DNA of 64,000 nt from Parapedobacter tibetensis (lineage in GTDB: Bacteria; Bacteroidota; Bacteroidia; Sphingobacteriales; Sphingobacteriaceae): positions 248,001-312,000 of the forward strand of contig NZ_JAMXBE010000002.1 in assembly GCF_024704835.1 (NCBI RefSeq), given 5' to 3'. Positions 25,452 through 33,025 of this stretch are shown in pieces (within the stretch, counting starts at the first letter, position 1; each line of letters begins with the position of its first letter). The notes below the pieces were generated by a model. That model ran no database searches, was not told the origin of the DNA, and saw only the letters and a list, made by a program, of their open reading frames with translations. Position numbers and translations under genes: made by a program.

Positions 25452-27029
25452 ATGAAGAAAAACACGATAAAAACAGGGCTATTAGTCCTAATGGTGATGG
25501 TTGCCGTTTCTTGCTCCAACTACTTAGACATCAATGACGACCCCAATAACCCAACCAAGGTGTCAGCTGCCAACCGGATTGCGGGGGCTATCAGTACCTC
25601 CAACGGTGCTGCCCAATGGCGGGGTACACGGGAAATTGCAGGGGTGACCCAATATGGGCTTACGGCCATTACCGCGTCGGGCACAAACCGCAATGCGGAG
25701 ACTTGGCGTTTTACAGCTTCCTACTTCCTATGGCAGAATGCGTACGTGAATACCATGCCCAATTGTGCGGACCTGATTGTGCTCGGCGAAGATGAGGGGA
25801 ACATACACTTTGTGGGTGTAGGGAAAACCTTGCTAGCACTCAATTTTGGCTTGTTAACTGATCAATATGGGCCAATTGTGGTAGACGATTACTACGATGG
25901 ACGTTCGCAACTGGTATTGACACCGTCGTTCCAAGATCAGCAGACCGTTTACCAGCGGATACAAGCATTACTGGATGAGGCTTTGGAAGCCTTCAACAGC
26001 ACGCAAAATACGGTTGGCCTGAACGCAAAAGGCGGCGATATCCTGTACGCCGGGGATATCGATAAATGGAAGCGGTTTGCTTGGGCACTGAAGGCACGGT
26101 ACATGAATCACCTGAGCAAGAAAAGCAGTTTGTATGACCCGCAAGCCACCATTGCTGCCTGTGCCAATGCCTTCAATGCTGATGGTATGGATGCCGAATT
26201 CGCCTATTTGGGAGATGGCATGATGGAAGATGAGAATCCCTGGTCGAGCTGGGGCGGTTTTGCTGAGGGGGCCAATCACCGGTACTTTACCTGGTCGCAG
26301 TTTTTTGTCAATATGCTCTCTTCGTTTCCCGTTACCAATAATTCGTATGTGGACCCCCGGATTGTCATCATCATGACACCCGCCGAAGATGGGGAATTCC
26401 GTGGTTTCAAACCCGGCGGTGGATTAGCGGGTGGGCAGGGTTTGCTGGCCAACGGTACGCCGGGTGATGCCAGCAAAACCGACTCAGCAGATTACGGGCG
26501 ATTCAGCCAAAGCGGATTTTATACCAACACCGAATCGCCTTTCCCATTCATCACCTATTCAGAGGTGAAATTTATTGAGGCGGAAGCCCGGCTGAGGAAT
26601 GGCGATGCGGCAGGAGCGTTGGCTGCATATGAAGAAGGAGTGAAAGCCCATATGCGCAAGCTAGGGGTTCCCGTGGCGGCCATCAATAGCTACTGGCAAG
26701 CGCAGCTAGCCGATGGGGTGGTGAGTAATTTCAATACACTTATGAGCGGACTGAGCCATATCATGCGTCAGAAATACATCGCCCTGTGCCTCAATCCCGA
26801 AACCTGGGTGGATATGCGGCGGATGGATTACAGTAAGGAAATTTATGGCCCCTCGTTGACGCGCCCCATTAACCTGAATGATGTGGTGTTTGACGTGGGC
26901 AATGAAAATCAATGGATACAGGCCATGTGCTACGAAACCAATGAGCAAAACCGCAATCCGGATGCCGTTGGTGACAATTCCGAACGAACTAGGTTACTAA
27001 CCCCATTATGGTGGAATGTGGAAGATTAA
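25452..27029 (+). CDS. SusD/RagB-family substrate-binding outer-membrane lipoprotein 1
   Basis: The 525-residue lipoprotein (leader ending VMVAVSC, then SNYLDINDDPNNPT) is of the SusD-like_2 type, with the early helical TPR-like region and the family segments LWQNAYVNTMPNCADLI, LTDQYGPIVVDDYYDG, DKWKRFAWALKARYMNHLSK and KFIEAEARLRNGD. It caps the SusC barrel and captures substrate at the cell surface. It starts 66 nt after susC and its stop is one base before the ATG of an amidase gene. Confidence 0.95.
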   Translation: MKKNTIKTGLLVLMVMVAVSCSNYLDINDDPNNPTKVSAANRIAGAISTSNGAAQWRGTREIAGVTQYGLTAITASGTNRNAETWRFTASYFLWQNAYVNTMPNCADLIVLGEDEGNIHFVGVGKTLLALNFGLLTDQYGPIVVDDYYDGRSQLVLTPSFQDQQTVYQRIQALLDEALEAFNSTQNTVGLNAKGGDILYAGDIDKWKRFAWALKARYMNHLSKKSSLYDPQATIAACANAFNADGMDAEFAYLGDGMMEDENPWSSWGGFAEGANHRYFTWSQFFVNMLSSFPVTNNSYVDPRIVIIMTPAEDGEFRGFKPGGGLAGGQGLLANGTPGDASKTDSADYGRFSQSGFYTNTESPFPFITYSEVKFIEAEARLRNGDAAGALAAYEEGVKAHMRKLGVPVAAINSYWQAQLADGVVSNFNTLMSGLSHIMRQKYIALCLNPETWVDMRRMDYSKEIYGPSLTRPINLNDVVFDVGNENQWIQAMCYETNEQNRNPDAVGDNSERTRLLTPLWWNVED

Positions 27030-27030
27030 A

Positions 27031-27711
27031 ATGGTGAAGCGGTATAACCTGCACCAGTTTGTTTGGAAACTGGTTGTTTTTCTGGTCCCATGCCTTTGGA
27101 TTTCCTGTGCGCGGCCTACATTCAGGATATTTGAGAAACCCGTGATCTTCGACGAACAGCGCAGGGCGCTTTCGCTATCATACTTGGAAGAACGGCATGG
27201 TATCGAGCAAGAGTCACCTGGTATTACGCCACGCATGGTGGTACTGCATTGGACGTCTGTACCCTCCGTGGAGAAGACCACGGATGTCTTCATGTCGCCA
27301 ATACTGCCCCCGGCCCGGGCGGCCATTGCTGGTGCGAGCAACCTGAACGTCTCCGCCCAGTTCGTAGTAGATCGGGATGGTACGATTTTCCGGCTGCTTC
27401 CAGATACCGTATTCGCCCGGCATTGCATCGGCCTGAACCATTGTGCCATTGGCGTGGAGAATGTCGGAGGTGAATCCATGCCATTAACCAATGCGCAGGT
27501 TAAGGCCAATGTGGCACTGATCAGGTACCTGCATTCGAAATACCCCATTGAATATGTAATCGGCCATCATGAATATAAGGATTACATCGGTCACCCCTTA
27601 TGGAAAGAGACAGACCCCCATTATTTGACGGAGAAGATTGATCCGGGGAAACGGTTTATGCGCAAAGTGAGAAGGCGGATTCAGGATTTGAGGTTGAAGG
27701 GGAGCGATTGA
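27031..27711 (+). CDS. N-acetylmuramoyl-L-alanine amidase lipoprotein (Amidase_2/PGRP fold)
   Basis: The protein has 226 residues from the ATG one base after the SusD stop; another ATG at 27016 would overlap SusD. The leader VFLVPCLWISCARP has a lipobox. The Amidase_2 zinc site is visible as MVVLHWTSV, IGHHEYKDYIGHP and DPHYLTEKIDPG, with the strand VSAQFVVDRDGTIFRLLPD and IGVENVGG between, as in AmpD and PGRP enzymes. Being a lipoprotein encoded with SusCD, it probably sits in the outer membrane and strips stem peptides before or after uptake. This is the strongest sign that SusCD operon 1 handles peptidoglycan fragments. Confidence 0.88.
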   Translation: MVKRYNLHQFVWKLVVFLVPCLWISCARPTFRIFEKPVIFDEQRRALSLSYLEERHGIEQESPGITPRMVVLHWTSVPSVEKTTDVFMSPILPPARAAIAGASNLNVSAQFVVDRDGTIFRLLPDTVFARHCIGLNHCAIGVENVGGESMPLTNAQVKANVALIRYLHSKYPIEYVIGHHEYKDYIGHPLWKETDPHYLTEKIDPGKRFMRKVRRRIQDLRLKGSD

Positions 27712-27877
27712 ATTTACTCTTCGGGCTCGATTTATTTTTAACCTTGGTCTTATTCAAAAATCTTCAATGGCCAGCAATGTAGCTTCACTTTTGATTTTCA
27801 ATGGGTTTACCTTTTGTTAACAGACCGGCTTTGGTTAGTTCAGTGATATGCTTGCGTTGGTGTGTTAGGATTTTAAC

Positions 27878-28248
27878 TCAAAATGTTTCCAGAAAATCCC
27901 CGGCCTTTAGAATCGGTATGCCCCGCTAGGGGTGTAGAATAAGAAGGTCGAGGTCACCCGTAACTATTGCATGCGCCTTTGCAGAAACAGCTAATTCCAA
28001 AAACTTATTATCCTTCGGATCCCTGCAATCGGTAAGTGTATGGCGGGGAATAACATAATTCGCGAGCGCATCAAAGTTTTCCACGATTTCTAAACGGATG
28101 TCGAGCGGGAGGTAGCAGTAGATTTTGAAAGCATCAGACGACCTGTTTCCCGGGCCTTATCCAACGCTTGCCGAGCAACTGACTGCGGCAATAAAAATGC
28201 ACTGACTAAGGTATTGGTATCAAACACAAAGCGCTTAGTCTTCTTCAC
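27878..28248 (-). pseudogene. Decayed PIN-domain toxin (COG1569-like)
   Basis: From a GTG at 28248 the frame reads KKTKRFVFDTNTLVSAFLL and RQALDKARETGRL, then shifts. In another frame it resumes as DCRDPKDNKFLELAVSAKA and IVTGDLDLLILHP, where a stop interrupts before RGIPILKAGDFLETF. These segments align with the intact toxin at 31722-32144 (LFDVNTLVSAFL, ECRDPKDNQYLELAVS, IITGDKDLLILNPF). A deletion in the middle, a frameshift and a stop make it non-functional. The 27712-27877 stretch upstream is not recognised, apart from a short KHITELTKAGLLTKGKPI reading. Confidence 0.7.
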
Positions 28249-28453
28249 TCAGCAATTGGTTGAGTTTACTCTCAGTCAAACCGTTCTTTTCGGCGATCTT
28301 TCCCGTCTTGTTCAAAAGGTTACTGAATTCAGCTTCCTTTAGCTCTAAAAGCATCTCCGAAATCTTACGTTCATATTTTGCTCTCAAAGAAGGAGTTACA
28401 TTCCTCCAAACACGAGCAAGACCATTATCCACTTCCAATACGATCCTATCCAT
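28235..28453 (-). CDS. Antitoxin of the decayed PIN module
   Basis: This 72-residue protein (MDRIVLEVDNGLARVWRNV ... LNQLLSEED) is homologous to the antitoxin at 32134-32361: same MDRIVLEV start, a central lysine/glutamate helix, and the same G-L-T-x-x-K-L-x-x-L-L end. It overlaps the start of the broken toxin by 14 nt. It is intact although its partner is not, as is common for orphan antitoxins. Confidence 0.7.
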   Translation of the reverse strand: MDRIVLEVDNGLARVWRNVTPSLRAKYERKISEMLLELKEAEFSNLLNKTGKIAEKNGLTESKLNQLLSEED

Positions 28454-28492
28454 ACCAATCTCATTTCGTTATTTAACCTTTATTTTTCTCAC

Positions 28493-28532
28493 GTTTCCAT
28501 CCGTTGCCGAAGCTTCGGCAACGGATGGAAAC
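28493..28532. repeat. Perfect 40-bp palindrome without spacer
   Basis: The left arm GTTTCCATCCGTTGCCGAAG (28493-28512) is followed immediately by its exact reverse complement to 28532. It separates the antitoxin promoter from a SusC gene fragment. It could be a cruciform, a transposon relic or a rearrangement junction. There is no T-tract, so it is not a standard terminator. Confidence 0.8.
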
Positions 28533-28611
28533 CAAGGGTACATACAAAAATACGAAATCTATTGGAAAGGTTTAGGTGGTATCGTTATTTCCTTTTGCCC
28601 GATAGCGATTT

Positions 28612-28778
28612 GGACGAAAATGGCAATTTCACCATTTCGGCTAATGAAGGACAAACATTAACGTTTAGCTTCATCGGGATGGCTCCTGTGGAGGCCGTGG
28701 TAGGCACCCAATCGAGCATTACGGTAATGCTCGACACTGAAAGCAACCAGCTTGGAAGAAGTAGCCGTCACGGCTTTC
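28612..28778 (+). pseudogene. Fragment of SusC transporter 1 (frameshifted)
   Basis: About 167 bp closely match 22511-22676 of the SusC gene, reading DENGNFTISANEGQTLTFSF and MAPVEAVVGTQSSITVML, with an added A that shifts the frame after DTE. Most differences are single substitutions. It has neither start nor barrel and is joined downstream to a transposase-like tail. Confidence 0.85.
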
Positions 28779-28779
28779 A

Positions 28780-29174
28780 GCGCGTGGAACACCGAAACTT
28801 CCGTGACCGCACGGTGTTCAGGCGGATATTCAACATCGCAGAGATTGCAAATTTCACGGAGGAAGAAATCATGGCATACAACGCAAGCATACAGGCAAAC
28901 CGACCAAAGGGAGCTCATGAGCACAACTAAAAACAGACAAGTAGCGAATAACTGGGATCGGGAAAATGCGGTGGCATTGGCCGAGGAAAGAGCTGTAGAA
29001 AAAGCGCTCAAAAGAGAACGGGCTAAAGCAGAACAGCTACTCTCGAAGGAACGTCTCAAAGCCGAAGCTGAAAAATTGGACACAGCCCGTTCTATCAAAG
29101 AGATGGGCGTGCTGACTGACCAGCATATCGCTGAGAAGTTTAAACTTCCTTTGGAAGTGGTTGAGCGGCTTTAA
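28780..29174 (+). pseudogene. C-terminal remnant of a PD-(D/E)XK nuclease family transposase (Rpn-like)
   Basis: One frame reads VFRRIFNIAEIANFTEEE and AYNASIQANR. After a shift another reads RAVEKALKRERAKAEQLL, TARSIKEMGVLTDQHIAEKF and LPLEVVERL-stop. This is the usual end of Bacteroidota PDDEXK_2 transposase-like proteins: an EIANFT-x-EE segment, a charged coiled coil, then a small helix-turn domain. The nuclease core is missing. The open stretch from about 28917 could still make an 85-residue peptide, but I regard it as debris. Confidence 0.6.
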
Positions 29175-29277
29175 TATTAGAAATGACATTAACGTATCCA
29201 TATCCATCCGGATATGGCTTTTTTGTGTCGTTTAATTCTTCTTCTTCGGTGCTTTCGGCCCCATTATCCGTAATCTG

Positions 29278-29421
29278 GGGTATCGCGAAAGGGACTACAG
29301 ATTGGAGATTATGTCAAATAGAATGAACCCGCTGGAAGGTTATCCTTACCATGCCTTGTTCAGCTATCGATATGCCGGGCTTAATGAATCGGGCGACGCA
29401 ATGGGTTCCCCAAGCGGATAA
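29278..29421 (+). pseudogene. Possible C-terminal barrel fragment of a SusC-type transporter
   Basis: The frame reads MSNRMNPLEGYPYHALFSYR and YAGLNESGDAMGSPSG-stop. This looks like the region of SusC proteins where a beta strand is followed by a short 'Y-x-F/W-AGL(D/N)xxG' segment. Nothing on either side extends it. Together with 28612-28778 it suggests that a SusC gene was broken here. The rest of 29175-29489 is not recognised. Confidence 0.35.
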
Positions 29422-29489
29422 CCAAGTACGAGGTTTATACGGGCACGAGAGAAGGGCGAGACATGTCTGGAAAAATCCGGTCGACGCCT

Positions 29490-29909
29490 TTATTCAAACA
29501 ATTCGGTTTTGTCTAGTCCACGAATCGATTTTCTCCTTGCCAACCGGAACAGAATAAAATGGATCAATACAAATATCCCCCAGTACAGGGCAGTTAAATG
29601 TACGGTCTGTGCCGATTCAAGAGATGAATTCATTTTGGCCAGAAACCACAGTTCAGATATCACAATGTGCACGAGATAAGTCATCAGATGAAACCGGAAG
29701 CCCACGTCAAGAATAGGCAGGTGCCTGGCGTCATTCCTTCCAAAATACCATCCTACAGTAAAAAGGGCAACACCATACAGGGTAGCTGCAAAAATGATCA
29801 CCTCGGCCGAATTATTTTCAATCCCGTAACTCAGAAAGTATCTGAAAGCAACCGTTGAAACCGCGGCTACAATAGAAAATCTTATTAAATAAGGCGTTAA
29901 ATCTTTCAT
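29490..29909 (-). CDS. Small integral membrane protein in a PadR operon
   Basis: The 139-residue protein has four predicted membrane segments (about 9-27, 35-55, 73-91, 101-121) and a basic C-terminal tail (RLARRKSIRGLDK). No catalytic motif is seen. It starts four bases after the stop of the PadR-type regulator gene, so the two are co-expressed. Small membrane proteins paired with PadR regulators are common in Bacteroidota, but their role is unknown. Confidence 0.75.
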   Translation of the reverse strand: MKDLTPYLIRFSIVAAVSTVAFRYFLSYGIENNSAEVIIFAATLYGVALFTVGWYFGRNDARHLPILDVGFRFHLMTYLVHIVISELWFLAKMNSSLESAQTVHLTALYWGIFVLIHFILFRLARRKSIRGLDKTELFE

Positions 29910-29913
29910 GATG

Positions 29914-30279
29914 CTAGTAATTTAAAAGGTTCTTAATTTCTTCATTATAAAAAAGATGTATGTTTCTTTTTACAAAACGCTCGAACAACTCCTGTCCAAT
30001 TTCAGTCATATAGTAATATTTCCTATCCGGCCCTTTATTTCCTTTGCGTAATTCATAGGCCAGGATACCTACATGTTCAAATTTCCTGAAGACCCGATAA
30101 AGGCTTTGTTCCTCACAGGTCATCGTATTTTCCGATTTCTCTTCAACAAATCTTTTTATTTCATCGACATACTTTTTCCCTTCCCGGAGCGCTAGAAAAA
30201 TCCATAAAGTGAGTTGTCCCTTTTTGTAGGTGTCTTCCCATGCTGTCAATAATTCCATCAATTTTTCTTTTTCAGTCAT
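29914..30279 (-). CDS. PadR-family transcriptional regulator
   Basis: The 121-residue protein has a winged-helix domain in the family style: KKGQLTLWIFLALREGKKYVDEI, then EEQSLYRVFRKFEHVGILAYELR and the wing KGPDRKYYYMTEIGQELFERF. PadR regulators usually repress their own operon until a ligand binds. An 8-bp inverted repeat at 30290-30316, directly upstream, is a suitable operator. The downstream partner is the membrane protein at 29490-29909. Confidence 0.88.
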   Translation of the reverse strand: MTEKEKLMELLTAWEDTYKKGQLTLWIFLALREGKKYVDEIKRFVEEKSENTMTCEEQSLYRVFRKFEHVGILAYELRKGNKGPDRKYYYMTEIGQELFERFVKRNIHLFYNEEIKNLLNY

Positions 30280-30289
30280 ATATGTTAAC

Positions 30290-30316
30290 TTGTATTAATC
30301 AAATTGAATAATACAA
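30290..30316. promoter_or_regulatory. Probable PadR operator
   Basis: TTGTATTA (30290-30297) and TAATACAA (30309-30316) form an inverted repeat with an 11-nt spacer, starting 11 nt upstream of the regulator ATG. The size and position suit a PadR dimer site. Binding is inferred. Confidence 0.5.
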
Positions 30317-30369
30317 ATATAGTAATATTTGCAGATTTTAATAATATTTTTTGATTTTTTGTTTGTTCG

Positions 30370-31023
30370 ACCGACTTTCTCCGCTTCCTTTACCGGAACG
30401 CCGATGAGTTGTTTGACTTCTCCCGTGGAATCACCAGTATGGATAAGGAGCTGCTCGATATCATTTCGGACAGGGAGCGGAAAAAGGGTAAGTGTGTCGC
30501 AGATCTGCTGGTAAAGGTGTTTTTAAAAGATGGTACGGGGCGGTGGATCCTTATGCACACTGAAATCGACGGTGGCAATCAGGAAGATTTCGCTTATCGT
30601 TTATATCAATATCATTACCGATTGCTTGACCGTTATCGCATTCCGGTTGAGACCATTGCCGTTTTCACGGGTGAGAAAAAGCAACGTAGACCGTCAGAAT
30701 ATTGGTGTCAGGAAATCCGGACATCCGTTCATTTCCGTTACCTGACCTATCAGATTTTTGATCATGCGGAAGAGGAATTACTGGCTATGGAAAACGCCTT
30801 CGCCCTGATTGTACTCGCTTGCCAGAAAGCGCTATTGGAGGATAAGGTTCCGGATGAGGAATTGGGAGCCGACAGACTTACCATCGCCAAGGCGTTGCTC
30901 CGGCATAATTACGATGGGGACCGGATCATCAGTTTCTTTGTTTTCCTTAAAAATTTCCTATTCATTGATGATAAAGATATTAATCGTATGTTTCATCGAA
31001 GCTTCTGTTTTCATCGGCAGTGA
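30370..31023 (+). pseudogene. Truncated PD-(D/E)XK nuclease family transposase-like gene (Rpn-like)
   Basis: Reading from DFLRFLYRNADELFDFSRG through VADLLVKVFLKDG, HTEIDGGNQEDFAYRLYQY, VETIAVFTGE and FALIVLACQKALLEDK, the sequence is closely similar to 33026-33748. It lacks about 25-30 N-terminal residues and a start codon in the homologous position, and it ends in unrelated residues after INRMFHR. The D of ADLL and E-x-D of TEID match the nuclease core. An ATG at 30439 (MDKELLDI) could still start a shortened protein. It abuts a decayed PIN gene on the other strand, which suggests insertion or deletion at this border. Confidence 0.65.
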
Positions 31024-31251
31024 CAGCGTCAGCAGGTATAATATTGCATCGTCTAACGAAGTTACTTATCTGAGAAAGATGCTTTGATGTATTTGATGAC
31101 CGGTATGCCCCCAGTAACAATTCTCCAAGTACCACACCACGTGTGGAATATCGATGATTTGCTGATTACCCAAGCGGGATAATATATTGGTATTACCCTT
31201 AAAAAGCTCAATGACAACATTGGTATCCAAAAGTATCTTATTTCCAGTCAT
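30980..31251 (-). pseudogene. Decayed PIN-domain toxin (VapC-like)
   Basis: The start MTGNKILLDTNVVIELFKGN has the first PIN aspartate in LLDTN. The frame then breaks near 31130, and another frame continues VVLGELLLGAYRSSNTSKHL and SNFVRRCNIIPADAVTADEN, a typical VapC middle. The rest, with the last acidic residues, is missing where it meets the transposase-like remnant. One frameshift plus truncation inactivate it. The intact antitoxin upstream overlaps its start by 14 nt. Confidence 0.7.
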
Positions 31252-31477
31252 CGGGGTTTCTGGTTTCGCAGGATTCAGCAATGGCTTTCTCGATTTCCGC
31301 TGCTTCTTCCTTACTCCATATACCGACAAACTCCTGAAACGGTGATTCCGAATGCACTTCTTTTTTTGATTTTTTCAGTGTCCGGCTAACAAAATCCTCG
31401 ATAGCAGCTAATTTCTCTTCGCTTTTTATCTTTAACACCTGCTCAATAACGTGCAGTTTCCTTGCTTCGGTTACCAT
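31238..31477 (-). CDS. Antitoxin of the decayed VapC-like module
   Basis: This 79-residue protein (MVTEARKLHVIEQVLKIKSE ... ESCETRNPDDWK) has a long amphipathic helix and an acidic tail with an FVGIWSKEEAAEIEKAI segment, the usual shape of small antitoxins before VapC genes in Bacteroidota. It overlaps the broken toxin by 14 nt. A 119-bp direct repeat begins 51 nt upstream of its start. Confidence 0.7.
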   Translation of the reverse strand: MVTEARKLHVIEQVLKIKSEEKLAAIEDFVSRTLKKSKKEVHSESPFQEFVGIWSKEEAAEIEKAIAESCETRNPDDWK

Positions 31478-31528
31478 GATGTCTCCTTTCTGCTGTGAAA
31501 TACAAATTTAAAAAATTATCCTCAACCA

Positions 31529-31647
31529 TTCACCACTCCGCCGCGCTCGCTTTTCAATTATCCCTCACCTTTACCTTTGCTTGCAACTTGGCAGCCCGCG
31601 ACTTGCTCTTGTCCAACTGCTCTTCCAGGTTTTTTATTTGGTCAGCA
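31529..31647. repeat. 119-bp direct repeat, copy A
   Basis: It matches 32415-32533 at 117 of 119 positions by eye. On the minus strand it reads DQIKNLEEQLDKSKSRAAKL then QAKVKVRDN-stop, like the coiled-coil end of a helix-turn-helix regulator. Upstream residues in this copy (NHFDNYDGNNGINIMYQGSS) fit the same idea. Each copy lies just over 50 nt upstream of an antitoxin gene. Confidence 0.85.
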
Positions 31648-31721
31648 GAGGAACCTTGATACATAATATTGATGCCATTGTTCCCGTCGTAGTTGTCGAA
31701 GTGGTTCGTCAATATTTCCTT

Positions 31722-32144
31722 TCAAGTCACGGCGAAAACCTTAAGAAAATCAGCTGCACTTAGAATCGGGATATTTTCAAAGGGGTTCAATATCAGCAAA
31801 TCCTTGTCCCCTGTGATGATACATGATGCACCAACTGAAACAGCTAATTCCAAGTATTGATTGTCCTTTGGGTCCCGGCATTCTTTTATTGTTAAATTGG
31901 GCGTCGGCAACTCAATAAGTTGGGCTTCAAGGAAGCCCAAGATGGAAACACGTTCATTCAAAGATGCATATTTATCGAATTTTTCACGGAGGAATACATC
32001 GCTCAATTCCCGTTTGATGCCATAAGTGCAAACGACTTTTCCAATCACCAATGCGTCACGGAAAGCGCGGTTGTTCGTGTGGCTGCCAATCAAAAACGCA
32101 CTAACAAGCGTATTAACATCGAATAGAAATATGTTATTCTTCAT
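31722..32144 (-). CDS. PIN-domain toxin (COG1569 type)
   Basis: This 140-residue intact protein has the PIN acidic residues spread as in the family: D in LFDVNTLVSAF, E in GIKRELSDVFL, D in ECRDPKDNQYLELA and D in IITGDKDLLILNPF. PIN toxins are Mg-dependent RNases. Its start overlaps the upstream antitoxin by 11 nt, so the pair forms one coupled module. It is the only complete PIN module in a zone with two decayed relatives. Confidence 0.85.
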   Translation of the reverse strand: MKNNIFLFDVNTLVSAFLIGSHTNNRAFRDALVIGKVVCTYGIKRELSDVFLREKFDKYASLNERVSILGFLEAQLIELPTPNLTIKECRDPKDNQYLELAVSVGASCIITGDKDLLILNPFENIPILSAADFLKVFAVT

Positions 32145-32361
32145 CTAGGAGCTTTTCCAACTTTTCTTGGGTAAGCCCCCTCTTACCTGCTTTCTCCTGT
32201 ACCTTATCAAGCAAGGCAAAGAAATGATCACGTTCCACAGCAGCTATTTCCTCGGCAATGCGTTTCTCCAGTTCCCTTTCAAGGGATTGCCTAACGGTGG
32301 CAGGAGCCTTTCGCCAAGATTTGGCCAATTCACTGTTTACTTCCAATACTATCCTATCCAT
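32134..32361 (-). CDS. Antitoxin of the intact PIN module
   Basis: The 75-residue protein begins MDRIVLEVNSELAKSWRKA and ends LTQEKLEKLLDEE. It is homologous to the orphan antitoxin at 28235-28453 and overlaps the toxin by 11 nt. A central basic/acidic helix (ELEKRIAEEIAAVERDHF) suggests a dimeric helical antitoxin that masks the PIN active site. Confidence 0.8.
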   Translation of the reverse strand: MDRIVLEVNSELAKSWRKAPATVRQSLERELEKRIAEEIAAVERDHFFALLDKVQEKAGKRGLTQEKLEKLLDEE

Positions 32362-32414
32362 ATCGCTCTCCTTTCTTAATGTAATGTAGGTGTTTACAAG
32401 ATATTCCTCATCCG

Positions 32415-32533
32415 TTCACCACTCCGCCGCGCTCGCTTTTCAATTATCCCTCACCTTTACCCTTGCTTGCAACTTGGCAGCCTGCGACTTGCTCTTGTCC
32501 AACTGCTCTTCCAGGTTTTTTATTTGGTCAGCA
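32415..32533. repeat. 119-bp direct repeat, copy B
   Basis: This is the second copy of the segment at 31529-31647, 886 bp away in the same orientation, again beginning 53 nt upstream of an antitoxin start (32361). Recombination between the copies would delete the intact PIN module. Confidence 0.85.
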
Positions 32534-32577
32534 TGGCAGCCTTGTTACCCATTCTTTGAATGCACGCTGGGTAAATT

Positions 32578-32775
32578 CTATTTCCATAGTTCGTCCAGTG
32601 TCATTTTCACTGTACGGCCCGCCTTGATATCCTCTTCACCCTCCTGCATTTTTGCAACAAAATCAGCATTATAGGCTGTTTTGCTTTCCTCAAAATCAAC
32701 CTTCAGGGCTTTTAGTACGGCCTTGATTGCCGTTAGCTTTTCACTGCTGTCCGGATGTACGATTAAATATCCCAT
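32578..32775 (-). CDS. Small antitoxin-like protein (DUF2683-like)
   Basis: This 65-residue protein has a first strand MGYLIVHPDSSEKLTAIKAV, a helix and an acidic tail KMQEGEEDIKAGRT. It resembles the protein at 60471-60677 (LIVQPQNAEQLNAVEAVLRL) in the first 30 residues. Such proteins usually precede RelE/ParE toxins. Here the expected toxin position is occupied by repeat copy B, so the module has lost its toxin. The spacer 32776-33025 shows no recognisable gene. Confidence 0.6.
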   Translation of the reverse strand: MGYLIVHPDSSEKLTAIKAVLKALKVDFEESKTAYNADFVAKMQEGEEDIKAGRTVKMTLDELWK

Positions 32776-33025
32776 ATCACAAAATTACTAAATATTTCTA
32801 AGGAAGGATTGTCCAAGGCAAAAAACACTTGTTTCAGTCTTCTGTGTAACACACATATGGACCCGAACCGCCTTGCTTGTATCGCTGTAGCTGATTTGTC
32901 TTTATATGCTTTGGACAATTTCTCGGCATCTTCATAGCCAGGTTCTATCATACCTGAGAAAATAGACTTATAGTGGTCTAATTCTATGCTTGCTTTTTAT
33001 GGCAAGTATGGCTAAGTTTGCTGCC

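Noticed and set aside
32763-32951. 62-codon minus-strand frame between an antitoxin and the Rpn-like gene
   Set aside because: No domain, no homologue in the window, and it overlaps the antitoxin gene; too weak to call.
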